64,000 nucleotides of DNA from Streptomyces tuirus (GCA_018195615.1 JAGTPG010000002.1:5015501-5079500), one strand, 5' to 3'; shown: positions 27,188 to 36,313, counted from the first letter of the stretch. Translations and numbers: made by a program. The notes: generated from the sequence alone by a model not told the origin.

Positions 27188-28529
27188 ATGGGGAGCGTGA
27201 CGATCCGGGGACGATCGGGCGGCGTGTGCAGCGGTTGCGTGTCGAACGGGGACTGACGCAACGGCAGTTGGCGGAACCTGTGTACACCCCGCCTACGTCT
27301 CCACCCTGGAGTCGGGCCGGGTGCGGCCCTCCGACGACGCCCTGCGGCATCTCGCCGGGCGGCTGGGTGTCGCCTTCGACGAGCTTGCCACGGGGCGCTC
27401 CGCCCGGCTCGTGACCGAGCTGCGGCTGCGGTTGACCGAGGCGCAGCGGACTTTCGCGGCGGGTGAGGCGGAGGCGGCTGCCGAGCAGTACGGCACGCTG
27501 CTCGGTGAGGCCGAGGCGTACGGGCTGGCCGGGGAGCAGGCCGCCGCGCTGCTCGGGCTCGGGGAGTGTGCCCTGGAGACGGGTGAGCTCGTGGCGGGCC
27601 GGGAGTACTTCGAGCGCGCCGAGGACTGTCTGGCCGACGCCCCGCTGCCCGCGCGGGTACCCGCCCTGCGCGGCCGGGCCGTCGCCCATTACCTTGCCGG
27701 TGAACTGCGGTATGCCGTCTACCTGTTGGAGTCCACGCTCGACGAGCTGAACCGGGGCGGCCTGCACGACCCCGACGCCCTGCTGCTGCTCTACGCCAGT
27801 GCCATCGGGCCCTACATGGACATGGGCGCACACGCCCGTGCCGCCCAGGCCGCCGAGCTCGCCCTGGCCCTCGCCCCGCAGGCAGGCGACCCCGCCCTGG
27901 TCGCCCGTATGCACCGCTCGGTCGCCCGCACCCTGGTCGCCGAGGGCCGGCTCGCCGAGGCCGACGCCTCGCTGGCCAAGGCCGCCGAGCTGTACCGCGG
28001 CCTGCAGATCCGCACGGAACTCGCCAACTGCCACTGGATGCGCGGCTACGTCTACGCCCAGGACGGCCGACTGGAGCGTGCCGAGGCCGAGTTGCGGGAG
28101 GCCCTCGGCATGCTGTCGGCCAAGCGCGCCGCCCTCTACAGCAGCCAGGTCACCGTCGAGCTGGCCGATGTGCTCCATCGGCGGGGCGAGTCGGAGGAGG
28201 CCGCGGCCCTGCTGCACGGCGTGCTCGACGATCTGTCGTCCGAGCGCGGGGCCGTCCACTCCGCCGCCGCGCACCGGCTGCTCGGCATCATCGCCGAGGA
28301 CGCCCGCCACACCGAGGAGGCCGAGGAGCACTACGTCCGTGCCCTGAGCCTGCTGGAGCGGGTGGGCGCGGCCGGTGACCTGGCCGACCTGTGCCGGCTG
28401 CTGGGCGACCTGCTGCGCCGCACCGGGCGGGTGGAGGCCGCGCTGGACGCCTACCGGACGGGGCTCGGACACCGTACGGCGCCGGGCACGACGACGCTCG
28501 GGCCCGCGCCCGCACAGCCTCCTCTTTGA
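27188..28529 (+). CDS. XRE-type HTH regulator with tetratricopeptide repeats
   Basis: About 447 residues once two bases are restored (near 27207 and 27291). Residues 7-66 are a Cro/C1 helix-turn-helix (TIGRRVQRLRVERGLTQRQLAEPVYTPAYVSTLESGRVRPSDDALRHLAGRLG). The rest is a run of TPR-like helix pairs (AEAAAEQYGTLLGEAEAYG, GELVAGREYFERAEDCL, GRLAEADASLAKAAELYRGLQ, GRLERAEAELREALGML, HTEEAEEHYVRALSLLE, GRVEAALDAYRTGLG). HTH plus TPR is the design of RRNPP regulators (PlcR, NprR, Rap) that bind short exported peptides. A divergent signal-peptide gene and a palindrome upstream fit that model, but actinobacterial HTH-TPR proteins may respond to other ligands. Confidence 0.85.
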
Positions 28530-28598
28530 GGAAACCGGGGCTTCGCACAGCCGTGCGGGTTAGCCTCCGTTCGTACGTGAACGACCGGGGCGGGGCGC

Positions 28599-29606
28599 GT
28601 GGAGAACCAACGGACGGTGGCCGACGGGCTGCGGATGGGGCTGCGCGCCCTCGTGTACGCGGCCCTCGGCGGCGCCGCGCTGATCGCCATCGCCACGGTC
28701 GTGTCCGTGCTCGGGCCGATGCTCGCGCTCGACCTGTACTCCCCGCCGGTCGCGGCCTGGTGGACGGTGTTCACCGCGATCGCCGTGCAGGGCGTGCCCT
28801 TCCTGCTGCTGGGCACGGTCGTGTCCGCGGCGATCGGCGCGTTCGTGCCCGAGCGGGTCTTCACCCGTCTCCTGCCCCGCCGGGAGGCGCTCGCCGTACC
28901 GGTCGCGGGGGCGGCGGGCGTCGTCCTGCCCGGCTGTGAGTGCGCGTCCGTGCCGGTGGCCGGGAGCCTGATGCGGCGCGGGGTCGCCCCGGCGGCGGCC
29001 CTCGCCTTCCTGCTGTCGGCGCCCGCGATCAACCCCGTCGTGCTCGTGGCGACCTCGGTCGCCTTCCCGGGGCAGCCGCAGATGGTCCTCGGGCGGCTGG
29101 TCGCCTCGCTCGCCACGGCCGTGGTGATGGGCTGGCTGTGGGCGCGGTTCGGGAAGGAGGAGTGGCTGCGGCCGCCGCAGCGGAACACCGCGCACGGGCC
29201 GGGCGGCGGACCCCGCGCCTTCGTCTCCGGCCTCCAGCACGACTTCCTGCACGCGGGCGGGTTCCTCGTGGTCGGGGCGGCCGCCGCGGCGACCTTCGAC
29301 ATCGTCGTACCGGGATCGGTGCTGGAGGTGTTCACCGGGTCCGTCTGGCTGTCGGTGCTGCTCCTCGCCGTACTGGCGGTCGTGCTGTGCGTGTGCAGCG
29401 AGGCCGACGCCTTCGTGGCGGCGTCGCTGAGCGGCTTCTCGCCCACCGCCCGGCTGGCGTTCATGGTGGTCGGGCCGATGGTGGACCTGAAGCTGATCGC
29501 GCTGCAGACCGGCACCTTCGGCAGGTCCTTCGCGCTGCGGTTCTCCTCCGCGACCTGGCTGGTCGCCGTGGCGAGCAGCGTCCTGGTGGGGTGGTGGCTG
29601 CTGTGA
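28599..29606 (+). CDS. DUF318/ArsP-like permease
   Basis: 335 residues, eight or more predicted helices. The hallmark is LPGCECASVPVAGSLMRRGVAPAAALAFLLSAPAINPVVL, with the conserved Cys pair and Asn of the DUF318 (UPF0718) permease family, repeated in weaker form as VLCVCSEADAFVAASL in the second half. Members export or move metal(loid) or organic arsenic species in some bacteria; the substrate here is unknown. GTG start 28599. The stop overlaps the next gene by GTGA, so the pair is an operon. Confidence 0.85.
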   Translation: MENQRTVADGLRMGLRALVYAALGGAALIAIATVVSVLGPMLALDLYSPPVAAWWTVFTAIAVQGVPFLLLGTVVSAAIGAFVPERVFTRLLPRREALAVPVAGAAGVVLPGCECASVPVAGSLMRRGVAPAAALAFLLSAPAINPVVLVATSVAFPGQPQMVLGRLVASLATAVVMGWLWARFGKEEWLRPPQRNTAHGPGGGPRAFVSGLQHDFLHAGGFLVVGAAAAATFDIVVPGSVLEVFTGSVWLSVLLLAVLAVVLCVCSEADAFVAASLSGFSPTARLAFMVVGPMVDLKLIALQTGTFGRSFALRFSSATWLVAVASSVLVGWWLL

Positions 29607-30376
29607 GGCGCTACGGACCGGCCGCCCTGCTCGCCCTCGTCGGCGCGGCGATCCTGCGGGTGTCGCTCTTCAGCGACCTGTACCTGCGGTACGTACAGGC
29701 AGGGTTGCGGCCGTATCTGGTGGTGTCCGGGGCGGTGCTGGTGCTGCTGGCGGTGACGGTGGGGGTGCTGGCGCGGACGGCGGGGGAGCCGACTGACGAG
29801 CAGGCCGACGAGCGGACCGGGGAGCGGACCGACGAGGTGCCCGAGGCGTCCGCGGAACACGCCGGGCACAGCCACGGCCCCGCCGGCCCCCGAGTCGCCT
29901 GGTTCCTCACCCTCCCCGCCCTCGCCCTGCTGCTGGTCCCGCCGCCCGCCCTCGGCTCCTACAGCGCGGAGCGCGAGGCCGCGCAGCGTGCGGCCCAGGG
30001 CACCGGCACCTTCCCCGCCCTGCCGTCCGGGAACCCGCTCGACCTCACCCTCGGAGAGTTCGGCTCCCGGGCGGTCTACGACAGCGGCCGCTCCCTGCGG
30101 GGCCGCACGATCCGGCTCACCGGCTTCGTCACCCGCGACGACGACGGCACCTGGTACGTCACCCGCCTCCTGGTCTCCTGCTGCGCCGCCGACGCCTCCG
30201 CCGCCAAGGCCGAGGTGCGCGGCGCCGACGCCCCGCCCGTCGACACCTGGGTCACGGTCACCGGCACCTGGCGTCCCAAGGGCGCGCTCGGCTCGGCCGC
30301 CGCCTGGCCGCCGGTGCTCGACGCCACCTCCGTACGGCGGGTGCCGCAGCCGGACAACCCGTACGAGAAGCGCTGA
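29603..30376 (+). CDS. TIGR03943-family membrane protein, permease partner
   Basis: 257 residues. Two N-terminal helices (AALLALVGAAILRVSLF and YLVVSGAVLVLLAVTVGVLA) and a third before PPPALGSYSAERE precede a soluble domain with VRLTGFVTRD-like and CCAADASAAKAEV motifs (the text reads IRLTGFVTRDDDGTWYVTRLLVSCCAADA). TIGR03943 proteins nearly always accompany DUF318 permeases, as here. A His-rich turn (EHAGHSHGPAG) between the helices could bind metal. GTG start in a GTGA overlap. Confidence 0.85.
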   Translation: MRRYGPAALLALVGAAILRVSLFSDLYLRYVQAGLRPYLVVSGAVLVLLAVTVGVLARTAGEPTDEQADERTGERTDEVPEASAEHAGHSHGPAGPRVAWFLTLPALALLLVPPPALGSYSAEREAAQRAAQGTGTFPALPSGNPLDLTLGEFGSRAVYDSGRSLRGRTIRLTGFVTRDDDGTWYVTRLLVSCCAADASAAKAEVRGADAPPVDTWVTVTGTWRPKGALGSAAAWPPVLDATSVRRVPQPDNPYEKR

Positions 30377-30494
30377 ACACGGGACTTGTCGACGGCCCCC
30401 GCGCACGGGTTTCGCCCCACCGGCCACGGGTAGTCGGCCCACGATTCCGGGTGGGGCCCGTCGACGGTGCGGACCGGGGTGAGCGAAGGAGGCG

Positions 30495-31286
30495 GTGGTC
30501 GTGCGGCCCAGGGACGGCTCCCCAGGCGCCTCCGGCGGCGACCCCGATCACCGCCGCGCCGGGGGCGGTGAGCTGGATCCCAACACGTTCCGGGCCACCG
30601 ACGCGATCGCCAGGGGAGTACGCGGCGCCGAGCCCGGAGAGGTGCCGGGGCGGCTGTGCGAGGTGGCGGTCGAGCTGCTGCCGGTCACCGGCGCGAGTGT
30701 GTCGCTGCGCAGCGACGGCATGCCCGTACAGGTGAGCGCGAGCAGCGCGCACGCCGCGCACCTGGCGCAGATCCAGGCGACGCTGGGCGACGGCCCCTGC
30801 CAGAGCGCGGTGGAGGACGGGGCACCGGTGCTGGCCTGCGACCTGACGAGCGGCCGGGACGCCGACCGCTGGCCGGTCTTCGCCCAGCAGGCGACGGCGG
30901 CCGGGGTGCGTGCGGTGTACGCGGTGCCGCTGGGCAGCGACGCGCTGTGCGTGGGCACCCTCGACCTGTACCGGGACAGGCCCGGCGGGCTCACCGACCG
31001 CCAGTTGTGCGTGGCGGGCCTGGTGGCCGGTGTCATGACGGTCGCCCTGATGTCGCTGCCGCGCGGCGAGGAGGCCGGGTCGCGCGACGGGGAGGCCTGG
31101 CTCAGCGGCCTGGCCGGCGACCACGACGAGGTCTACCAGGCCGTCGGCATGATCATGGCGCAGCTCGGCGTCGGCGCCGACGACGCGCTGGCGCGGCTGC
31201 GGGGCGACGCCTTCGCGCACGGGTGCACGGTCGTCGAGGCGGCTCGCGACGTGATCGCGCACCGGAGACGCTTCGAGCGGGAGTAG
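30495..31286 (+). CDS. GAF-ANTAR domain protein
   Basis: 263 residues. A GAF-like sensor domain (about 60-185: VAVELLPVTGASVSLRSDG ... AVYAVPLGSDALCVGTLDLYRD) is followed by an ANTAR-type three-helix domain (DEVYQAVGMIMAQLGVGADDALARLRGDAFAHGCTVVEAARDVI). ANTAR proteins bind paired RNA hairpins and prevent termination, and GAF-ANTAR pairs are abundant in actinobacteria. The start may be 30495 or 30501, both GTG, after AGGAGG. The RNA targets are not identified. It converges on the lipoprotein gene with a 6-base gap. Confidence 0.85.
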   Translation: MVVRPRDGSPGASGGDPDHRRAGGGELDPNTFRATDAIARGVRGAEPGEVPGRLCEVAVELLPVTGASVSLRSDGMPVQVSASSAHAAHLAQIQATLGDGPCQSAVEDGAPVLACDLTSGRDADRWPVFAQQATAAGVRAVYAVPLGSDALCVGTLDLYRDRPGGLTDRQLCVAGLVAGVMTVALMSLPRGEEAGSRDGEAWLSGLAGDHDEVYQAVGMIMAQLGVGADDALARLRGDAFAHGCTVVEAARDVIAHRRRFERE

Positions 31287-31292
31287 AGCCGG

Positions 31293-32080
31293 TCAGATCT
31301 GTGCCCGCCCCTGTTTCCTGATCTCGGTCAGGCGTTGGGCCCCGAGCCGCACCGCCTGCTGCGTGACCTCCGCGTACACCTCGTCGAGTCCGGCGTTGGT
31401 CAGGGTGATCGTCTCCGCGTCGACGCGTACGGCGGCGACATCGACGGTGAGGTACGTCAGCTCCCCCTCCTCCGTCTCGCCGGCCATGGTGACCCGCAGG
31501 GCCTGGCGGGCGTCCCCCACGGGAGGCAGCGGCATGTCACTGACCTGGATGCCCTGGACGACGCCGCGCGTGGTCGTGGCCGTGAACTGGCCGCACCTGC
31601 GCGGCAGCGACTTCAGCCAGGCCAGGGTGCGGTCGACGTCCGCCGGGGGGTGAGCGGCGATCTGGTAACGCAGCTGGGCGTCGGAGCCGGCGGCGTCGAG
31701 CGCGGACATCGCGCGCGGGCCGTTCGGGGCGCCGAAGAGTTCCTCCACGTAGAGGGCGTCGAGCAGCCGCTGGCAGTCACGGTCCTTGGTGGTCACCTTG
31801 AGCAGCCCGTCCCGCCAGGTCTTGGCCCCCGCGTCGGCACCCACGGCTCCCCCAGATCGGCCTCGGTGATCAGCGCCGCCTGCGTCTGGGCCTGGGTGAG
31901 GCCGGCCCCGGAGCCGGCGGGCCGCTCGCCGGCGGGCGACGCGGCGGTGTCGGTGGCGGAGGCGGAGAACCACCGGGGCCGCGGCCCGTCCTGGACCGAA
32001 CACGCGGCCGTGGCCAGCAGGGCGGTCACGGACAGCGCGGAGGCGAGGAGGGCGCGAGAGGTGGCCGGAGGGTGGGGCAT
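31293..32080 (-). CDS. Lipoprotein of unknown function
   Basis: About 262 residues with one missing base near 31845. ATG 32080 begins a signal ending in a lipobox (LLATAAC). The mature part (QAALITEADLGEPWVPT, RDCQRLLDALYVEELFGAP, AHPPADVDRTLAWLKSLPRRCGQFTAT, TYLTVDVAAVRVDAETITLTNAG) resembles extracellular sensor-like lipoproteins common in Streptomyces, with two Cys that may pair. A short GGGGCA/GGGACA repeat lies upstream near 32208-32225. No pathway can be assigned. Confidence 0.75.
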
Positions 32081-32295
32081 CGAGGTGCCTCCTGAGGGGG
32101 CGGGCCCGGTGGGAGCGGGCACTCCAAGATCGGGTACGTGCTCTTACGGCACCACCGCGAGGAGCGGCACACCAGTGCGACGGGCTGTTCGGGTGAGGCA
32201 GGGGCAGGGGCAGGGACAGGGGCAAGCACAGGCGCGGCGCGAGTGCCGCGAAAAGCCGTCGCCCCGCACCCGGCACTCCTGTTACGGTCACGCCC

Positions 32296-32358
32296 ATGCA
32301 GCGCGCCCAGCCGTTCCCGTCTCGCACGACGACGCCGGAGAGTGTCCCGGCGCGCTGA
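32296..32358 (+). CDS. Threonine-rich leader peptide of thrS2
   Basis: Twenty-codon frame (ATG to TGA) 86 bases upstream of the second threonyl-tRNA synthetase gene. Codons 11-13 are ACG ACG ACG, three threonines in a row (32326-32334). TACGGT at 32283-32288 matches a -10 element placed so that transcription would start about at the ATG, so the leader mRNA may be leaderless, consistent with the lack of an RBS. A terminator-like hairpin follows 20 bases after its stop. This is the layout of ribosome-mediated attenuation by charged tRNA-Thr level. Confidence 0.65.
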   Translation: MQRAQPFPSRTTTPESVPAR

Positions 32359-32378
32359 CAGCTGACGCAGATGTCTTC

Positions 32379-32406
32379 AAGCCCCGGGGCGAGTGCCCCG
32401 GGGCTT
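32379..32406 (+). terminator. Attenuator hairpin upstream of thrS2
   Basis: AAGCCCCGGGGC, loop GAGT, GCCCCGGGGCTT: a perfect 12-bp stem between the leader peptide and the synthetase. No U tract follows. The GC arms are themselves near-palindromic, and CCCGG at 32346-32350 in the leader could pair alternatively with either arm. No T-box sequence is present. Confidence 0.75.
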
Positions 32407-32444
32407 CGTCGCGTGGTGCTCGCGCCCGTTCCGAAGGAGCCCTC

Positions 32445-33674
32445 ATGAACACCGCGCACGACCACCGCCGACTCGGCCGTGAACTGGACCTGTTCGACAC
32501 CGATCCGCTGATGGGCGCGGGGCTGCCGTACTGGCTGCCCGACGGCGCGATCGTGCGGCACACCCTGGAGGAGTACGTCCGCGAGGCGGAACGCCGGGCC
32601 GGCTACCGGCACGTGTACTCGCCCGTCCTCGGCAAACGCGAGCTGTACGAGATCTCCGGGCACTGGGACCACTACAACGAGGACATGTTCCCGCCGATGG
32701 AGCTGGGCGCGGAGCAGGTCCTGCTGCGCCCCAGCCTCTGCCCCCACCACGCGCTGATCTACCGCTCCCGCTCCCACAGCTACCGCGAACTACCCCTTCG
32801 CATGGCCGAGTTGGGCGGCATGTACCGCTCGGAGCTGTCGGGTGTCCTCGGCGGGCTGACCCGGGTGCGGGCCATCACCCTCAACGACGCGCACATCTTC
32901 TGCACCCTGGAACAGGCAGTGGCGGAGGCTCGTTCCGCCCTGGAGCTGATCGGCCGGGCCTACGCGGACCTGGGCATCCGCGCGGCCCGGTACCGTCTCT
33001 CCCTGCCCGGCGAGGGCGGCAAGTACGTGGCCGACCCGGAGCTGTGGCGGCGGGCCACCGCCCTCCTGAAGGAGGTGCTGGACGGCTCCGGCATCGACTA
33101 CGAGGCCGCCGAGGGCGAGGCGGCCTTCTACGGACCCAAGATCGACGTACAGATCGCCGATCCGGCGGGCCGGGAGGCCACCCTGTCCACCGTCCAGATC
33201 GACTTCCACCAGCCCGAACGCTTCGACCTGCACTACATCGGCGCCGACGGGGCGAAACACCGGCCGGTGATGGTGCACCGCAGCATCATCGGCAGCGTGG
33301 AACGCGCCGTCGCGCACCTCCTCGAGGCGCACGGCGGGGCCTTCCCGCCGTGGCTCGCCCCGGTGCAGCTGGCGATCCTGCCGGTGGGGGACGAGCAGGC
33401 GGATCACGCCCACGCCCTGGCCCGCCAGGCCCACGACCTCGGCCTGCGCGCGGAGGTCGCGGACCCGGCGGAGGGCACCCTCGCCGCCCGCGTGCGCGCG
33501 GCCCGGCTGGTGCCGTACCAGGCGGTGATCGGCGGGCGGGAGGCCGCCGCCGGCCTCGTGGCGCCGCGGCTGCGGGACGGCCGGCGGCCGGAACCCCTGC
33601 CCGCCGCCGAGCTGCTGCGCCGGGTCGGGGACCGGGTGGCGGCTCGCGGCACCGTGCTGTGGGACCAGTCGTAG
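32445..33674 (+). CDS. thrS: Short threonyl-tRNA synthetase lacking TGS and editing domains
   Basis: 409 residues against about 640-660 for the usual bacterial enzyme. It starts directly at the catalytic core (DTDPLMGAGLPYWLPDGAIVRHTLEEYVREAERRAGY). Class II motif 2 region, the zinc Cys-His set (RPSLCPHHALIY, canonical RPMNCPHH altered), AFYGPKIDVQI, KHRPVMVHRSIIGSVERAVAHLLE (motif 3) and a C-terminal anticodon-binding domain (PVQLAILPVGDEQADHAHALARQAHDLGLRAEV) are present. RBS GAAGGAG precedes ATG 32445. Without the N2 domain it cannot clear Ser-tRNA-Thr by itself. It is probably a second, inducible copy, perhaps conferring tolerance to a ThrRS inhibitor (inference). Confidence 0.88.
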   Translation: MNTAHDHRRLGRELDLFDTDPLMGAGLPYWLPDGAIVRHTLEEYVREAERRAGYRHVYSPVLGKRELYEISGHWDHYNEDMFPPMELGAEQVLLRPSLCPHHALIYRSRSHSYRELPLRMAELGGMYRSELSGVLGGLTRVRAITLNDAHIFCTLEQAVAEARSALELIGRAYADLGIRAARYRLSLPGEGGKYVADPELWRRATALLKEVLDGSGIDYEAAEGEAAFYGPKIDVQIADPAGREATLSTVQIDFHQPERFDLHYIGADGAKHRPVMVHRSIIGSVERAVAHLLEAHGGAFPPWLAPVQLAILPVGDEQADHAHALARQAHDLGLRAEVADPAEGTLAARVRAARLVPYQAVIGGREAAAGLVAPRLRDGRRPEPLPAAELLRRVGDRVAARGTVLWDQS

Positions 33675-33681
33675 GAGCGCC

Positions 33682-34239
33682 TCAGAACGCCCAACGCGTG
33701 TGGCTGAAGAGCCCGTTGTCCCGCCCGAAGCCGTAGGCCGTGCTCGGGGCCACCGCGAACACCACGTCGTCTCCCCGGCGGAACGCGTCGCCCATGCCGT
33801 GGAACATGCCCTCCGGGGAGGTGATGTGCGGGCCGTACTTGGTCTCGTACGCGGTGATCACCTCCTCCAGGAGCGCCGCGTCGGTGACCGGCTCGGCCCT
33901 GCCCTCGACCACGAGGTCGAGCCCTTCGGTGAGGGAGTTGGCCCCGGTGGTCAGTACGCAGTGTGCGTCATGGGCGAGGTTCCTCGCCTTCTGCTCCTGA
34001 CGGCCGGTGGAGAAGTACAGCACCCCGTCGTGCCAGGCGGCGATGACGGGTGTGACGTGCAGCCTGCCGTCGGGCCGTACCGTGGACACCCAGAAGATCT
34101 CCGCGGCCTCCAGCCGCCGCCGTGCCTCGTCCCATTCGGTGGCGGTGACGCCCGCGGCACCCGGCCGGGGATTCAGCGCGGAGCTGTAGCGGGCGTCGAG
34201 CTCGGTGACGGGGTGCTTCGCTGGTCCCTGTGCCGGCAT
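33682..34239 (-). CDS. Pyridoxamine 5'-phosphate oxidase-family (FMN-binding) protein
   Basis: 185 residues with the split-barrel flavin-binding pattern: IFWVSTVRPDGRLHVTPVIAAWHDGVLYFSTGRQEQKARNLAHDAHCVLTTG and LDLVVEGRAEPVTD, with a C-terminal AYGFGRDNGLFSHTRW. Stand-alone members are F420- or FMN-dependent reductases or haem-binding proteins, not vitamin B6 enzymes. RBS GGAGAGACGCC precedes ATG 34239. It converges with thrS2 (7-base gap) and is divergent from the nucleoside hydrolase. Confidence 0.85.
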   Translation of the reverse strand: MPAQGPAKHPVTELDARYSSALNPRPGAAGVTATEWDEARRRLEAAEIFWVSTVRPDGRLHVTPVIAAWHDGVLYFSTGRQEQKARNLAHDAHCVLTTGANSLTEGLDLVVEGRAEPVTDAALLEEVITAYETKYGPHITSPEGMFHGMGDAFRRGDDVVFAVAPSTAYGFGRDNGLFSHTRWAF

Positions 34240-34377
34240 GGCGTCTCTCCTGTGGTCCTGGACTGCGGCCTTCCTACGTCCTTCCCTTCCCGGGCCCGGA
34301 GCCGGTTCGCCCGTTCGGGGTGCGCGTAAGGTCGCTGGTGCGAGCCCTGTGCGGGAACAGTGGAAGGAGAGACCGCC

Positions 34378-35337
34378 GTGACAGACGGTCAGCGCATCCC
34401 GGTGATCATCGACTGCGACACCGGCGTCGACGACGCCCTCGCCCTGCTCTTCGCCGTACGGCACCCGGCGCTCGACGTCCGCGCGATCACCTGCGTCGCC
34501 GGGAACACGGACGTGGACGGCGTCGTCCGCAACACCCTGACCGTGCTGGAGTTGGCCGGCGCCGGCGACATTCCCGTCGCACGCGGTGCCGAGCGCCCGC
34601 TGATCGAGCCGGTGCGGACGGCACGGCATGTGCACGGGCAGGACGGGATGGGGGATCTGGGGCTCCCCGCGCCGACCCGCGTGCCGGTCGACGTGGACGC
34701 GGTGACGCTGCTGCGCCGCGAGATCCTCGCCTCCCCGAGGCCGGTCACGCTGATTCCCATGGCGCCCCTGACGAACATCGCGCTGCTCCTGCGCACACAC
34801 CCCGAGGTGACCCGCAACATCGAGCGGATCGTGTTCATGGGCGGCGCGGTGGCGACCGGGAACGCCACGCCGGTCGCGGAGTTCAACGTCTGGCACGATC
34901 CGGAGGCCGCCGCGGTCCTGCTCACCGCGGGCGTGCCGATCACGATGTACGGCCTGGACGTGTTCAAGAAGGTCCTGGTGCCCGCCGGCGATGTGCAGCG
35001 GCTGCGGGCGAGCGCGGAGCCGCGCCTGCGGATGGCCGGCGAACTGCTCGCCCACCGTGACCCGGCCACCTCCGGGGACCCCACTCCCATGGGCGGCCTC
35101 GGCGACGCGGGCGCTGTCTGCGCGGTCGTCGACCCGAAGGGCATCACCACCGAGCGCCGGCCGGTCGAGGTCGTCCTGGCCCCTGGGCCCGCCCGCGGCC
35201 AGACGATCGTCGACCGCCGCCCCCGCCCCGGCGAGTCCGAGATCCACCAGGGCACACGCGAACAGCCCCTGGTGGACGTGGCTCTGGGCGTCGACGTCGA
35301 GCGCTATGTGCAACTGTGGCTGAAGACGGTGGAGTAG
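34378..35337 (+). CDS. Nucleoside hydrolase (inosine/uridine-preferring type)
   Basis: 319 residues. IIDCDTGVDDALALLFA near the start is the calcium-binding DxDxGxDD motif. NTLTVLELAGAGDIPVARGAERPL, IPMAPLTNIALLL, IVFMGGAVATGN and EFNVWHDPEAAAVLL follow the family order. It cleaves the N-glycosidic bond of nucleosides during salvage. GTG 34378 has AAGGAGAG upstream. It is monocistronic, ending in a strong terminator. Confidence 0.92.
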   Translation: MTDGQRIPVIIDCDTGVDDALALLFAVRHPALDVRAITCVAGNTDVDGVVRNTLTVLELAGAGDIPVARGAERPLIEPVRTARHVHGQDGMGDLGLPAPTRVPVDVDAVTLLRREILASPRPVTLIPMAPLTNIALLLRTHPEVTRNIERIVFMGGAVATGNATPVAEFNVWHDPEAAAVLLTAGVPITMYGLDVFKKVLVPAGDVQRLRASAEPRLRMAGELLAHRDPATSGDPTPMGGLGDAGAVCAVVDPKGITTERRPVEVVLAPGPARGQTIVDRRPRPGESEIHQGTREQPLVDVALGVDVERYVQLWLKTVE

Positions 35338-35343
35338 GCCGGA

Positions 35344-35375
35344 AGGGGCCCGGGACTCGGAAGTGCCGGGCCCCT
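35344..35375. terminator. Bidirectional terminator
   Basis: AGGGGCCCGG / CCGGGCCCCT, 10-bp stem with a 12-base loop, between the convergent nucleoside hydrolase and LAXTG genes. Confidence 0.8.
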
Positions 35376-35382
35376 CACGGTG

Positions 35383-36313
35383 TCAGGAGCGGGTCGCGCG
35401 CTTCCTGCGCGTCACGACCACCATGGCCGCGCCGCCCGCGAGGAGCGCCGCCGCGCCGATGGCGATCGGGCCGGTGCTGCTGTTCGCGCCGGTCTCGGCG
35501 AGGTCGCCGCCACCGCCGTTCGGCTCGGGGCGACGGGCGTCGACTCGGAGGCGGACGGGGTGGGCGTGTCCGTGTCCGTCGCCGGCGGGGACGAGGGCTC
35601 GGCCGGCTCCGACGGCGCCGGCGGCGTGGTCTCCTCGGCCGGCGGCTCCGAGGGGCTCGCGGGCGGGCTGGACGGGGGCTGGGTCTCCGCCGGCGGGGGC
35701 GTGGCCGTGCAGTCCTTCGTGCCGCCGTTCCAGGCCGCGATCAGCTTGTCCTTGATGACCGGGCGGTCCGGTCCCTTGGGAGCTCGCCGTGCTCGAAGCC
35801 GTCCTTCGCTTCGAGCTCGCCGTCGAACTTCACCGCGCCCCGGTACAGGTCGATCTGCCCGAAGCAGCCCTTGTCCGGGATGGCGATGTCGAGCGAGTCG
35901 GTGCCGCCCGGCTTCACCGTCACCGTGTCGAAGTCGACGAACACCTGCTCGCCGGAGGTCGCGAAGGTCGCGCCGTGCGCGAGGTAGGAGGCGAGGGAGG
36001 CCGTGCAGCCGGCGGCGTCACCGGCGGTGCGGACCTTGATGTGCACCTTGCCGTCCTCGGTCGGCTTCAGGTTCTGGTCGTCGACCTTCACCGAGTCCTG
36101 GAAGGTCGTGCCGTCGAGCGAGAACTGGCAGCGATCGGTCCCGGTCTCCGTGCCCGCGCCCGTCCCGGGCCGGTAGCTGCCGCCGGACGACCAGCCGTCG
36201 CCGCCGGGCGTACCGGTGGCGAACGCGGTGGTGGCGGAGGCGGCGCAGAGGGCGAGGGCCGCGGCGCCCGTCCCCAGCAGGCGTCGCGCGGTGACACGTC
36301 TCGCTATGGACAT
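35383..36313 (-). CDS. Secreted cell-wall protein with LAXTG sorting signal
   Basis: About 311 residues after restoring bases near 35785 and 35525. An N-terminal signal (TARRLLGTGAAALALCAASATTAFA) is followed by a beta-rich domain with a probable disulfide (DRCQFSLDGTTFQ, GDAAGCTAS) and a Pro/Ser/Thr-rich stalk. The C-terminus reads DLAETGANSSTGP, a membrane helix, and RRKRATRS. LAETG is the LAXTG motif recognised by class E sortases of actinobacteria. The domain itself is unrecognised. An IR and a TTGACA-like -35 element lie upstream near 36473-36490. Confidence 0.75.

Noticed and set aside
32081..32444. T-box riboswitch for thrS2
   Set aside because: No T-box sequence or stem I features; the Thr-codon leader with hairpin explains control better.
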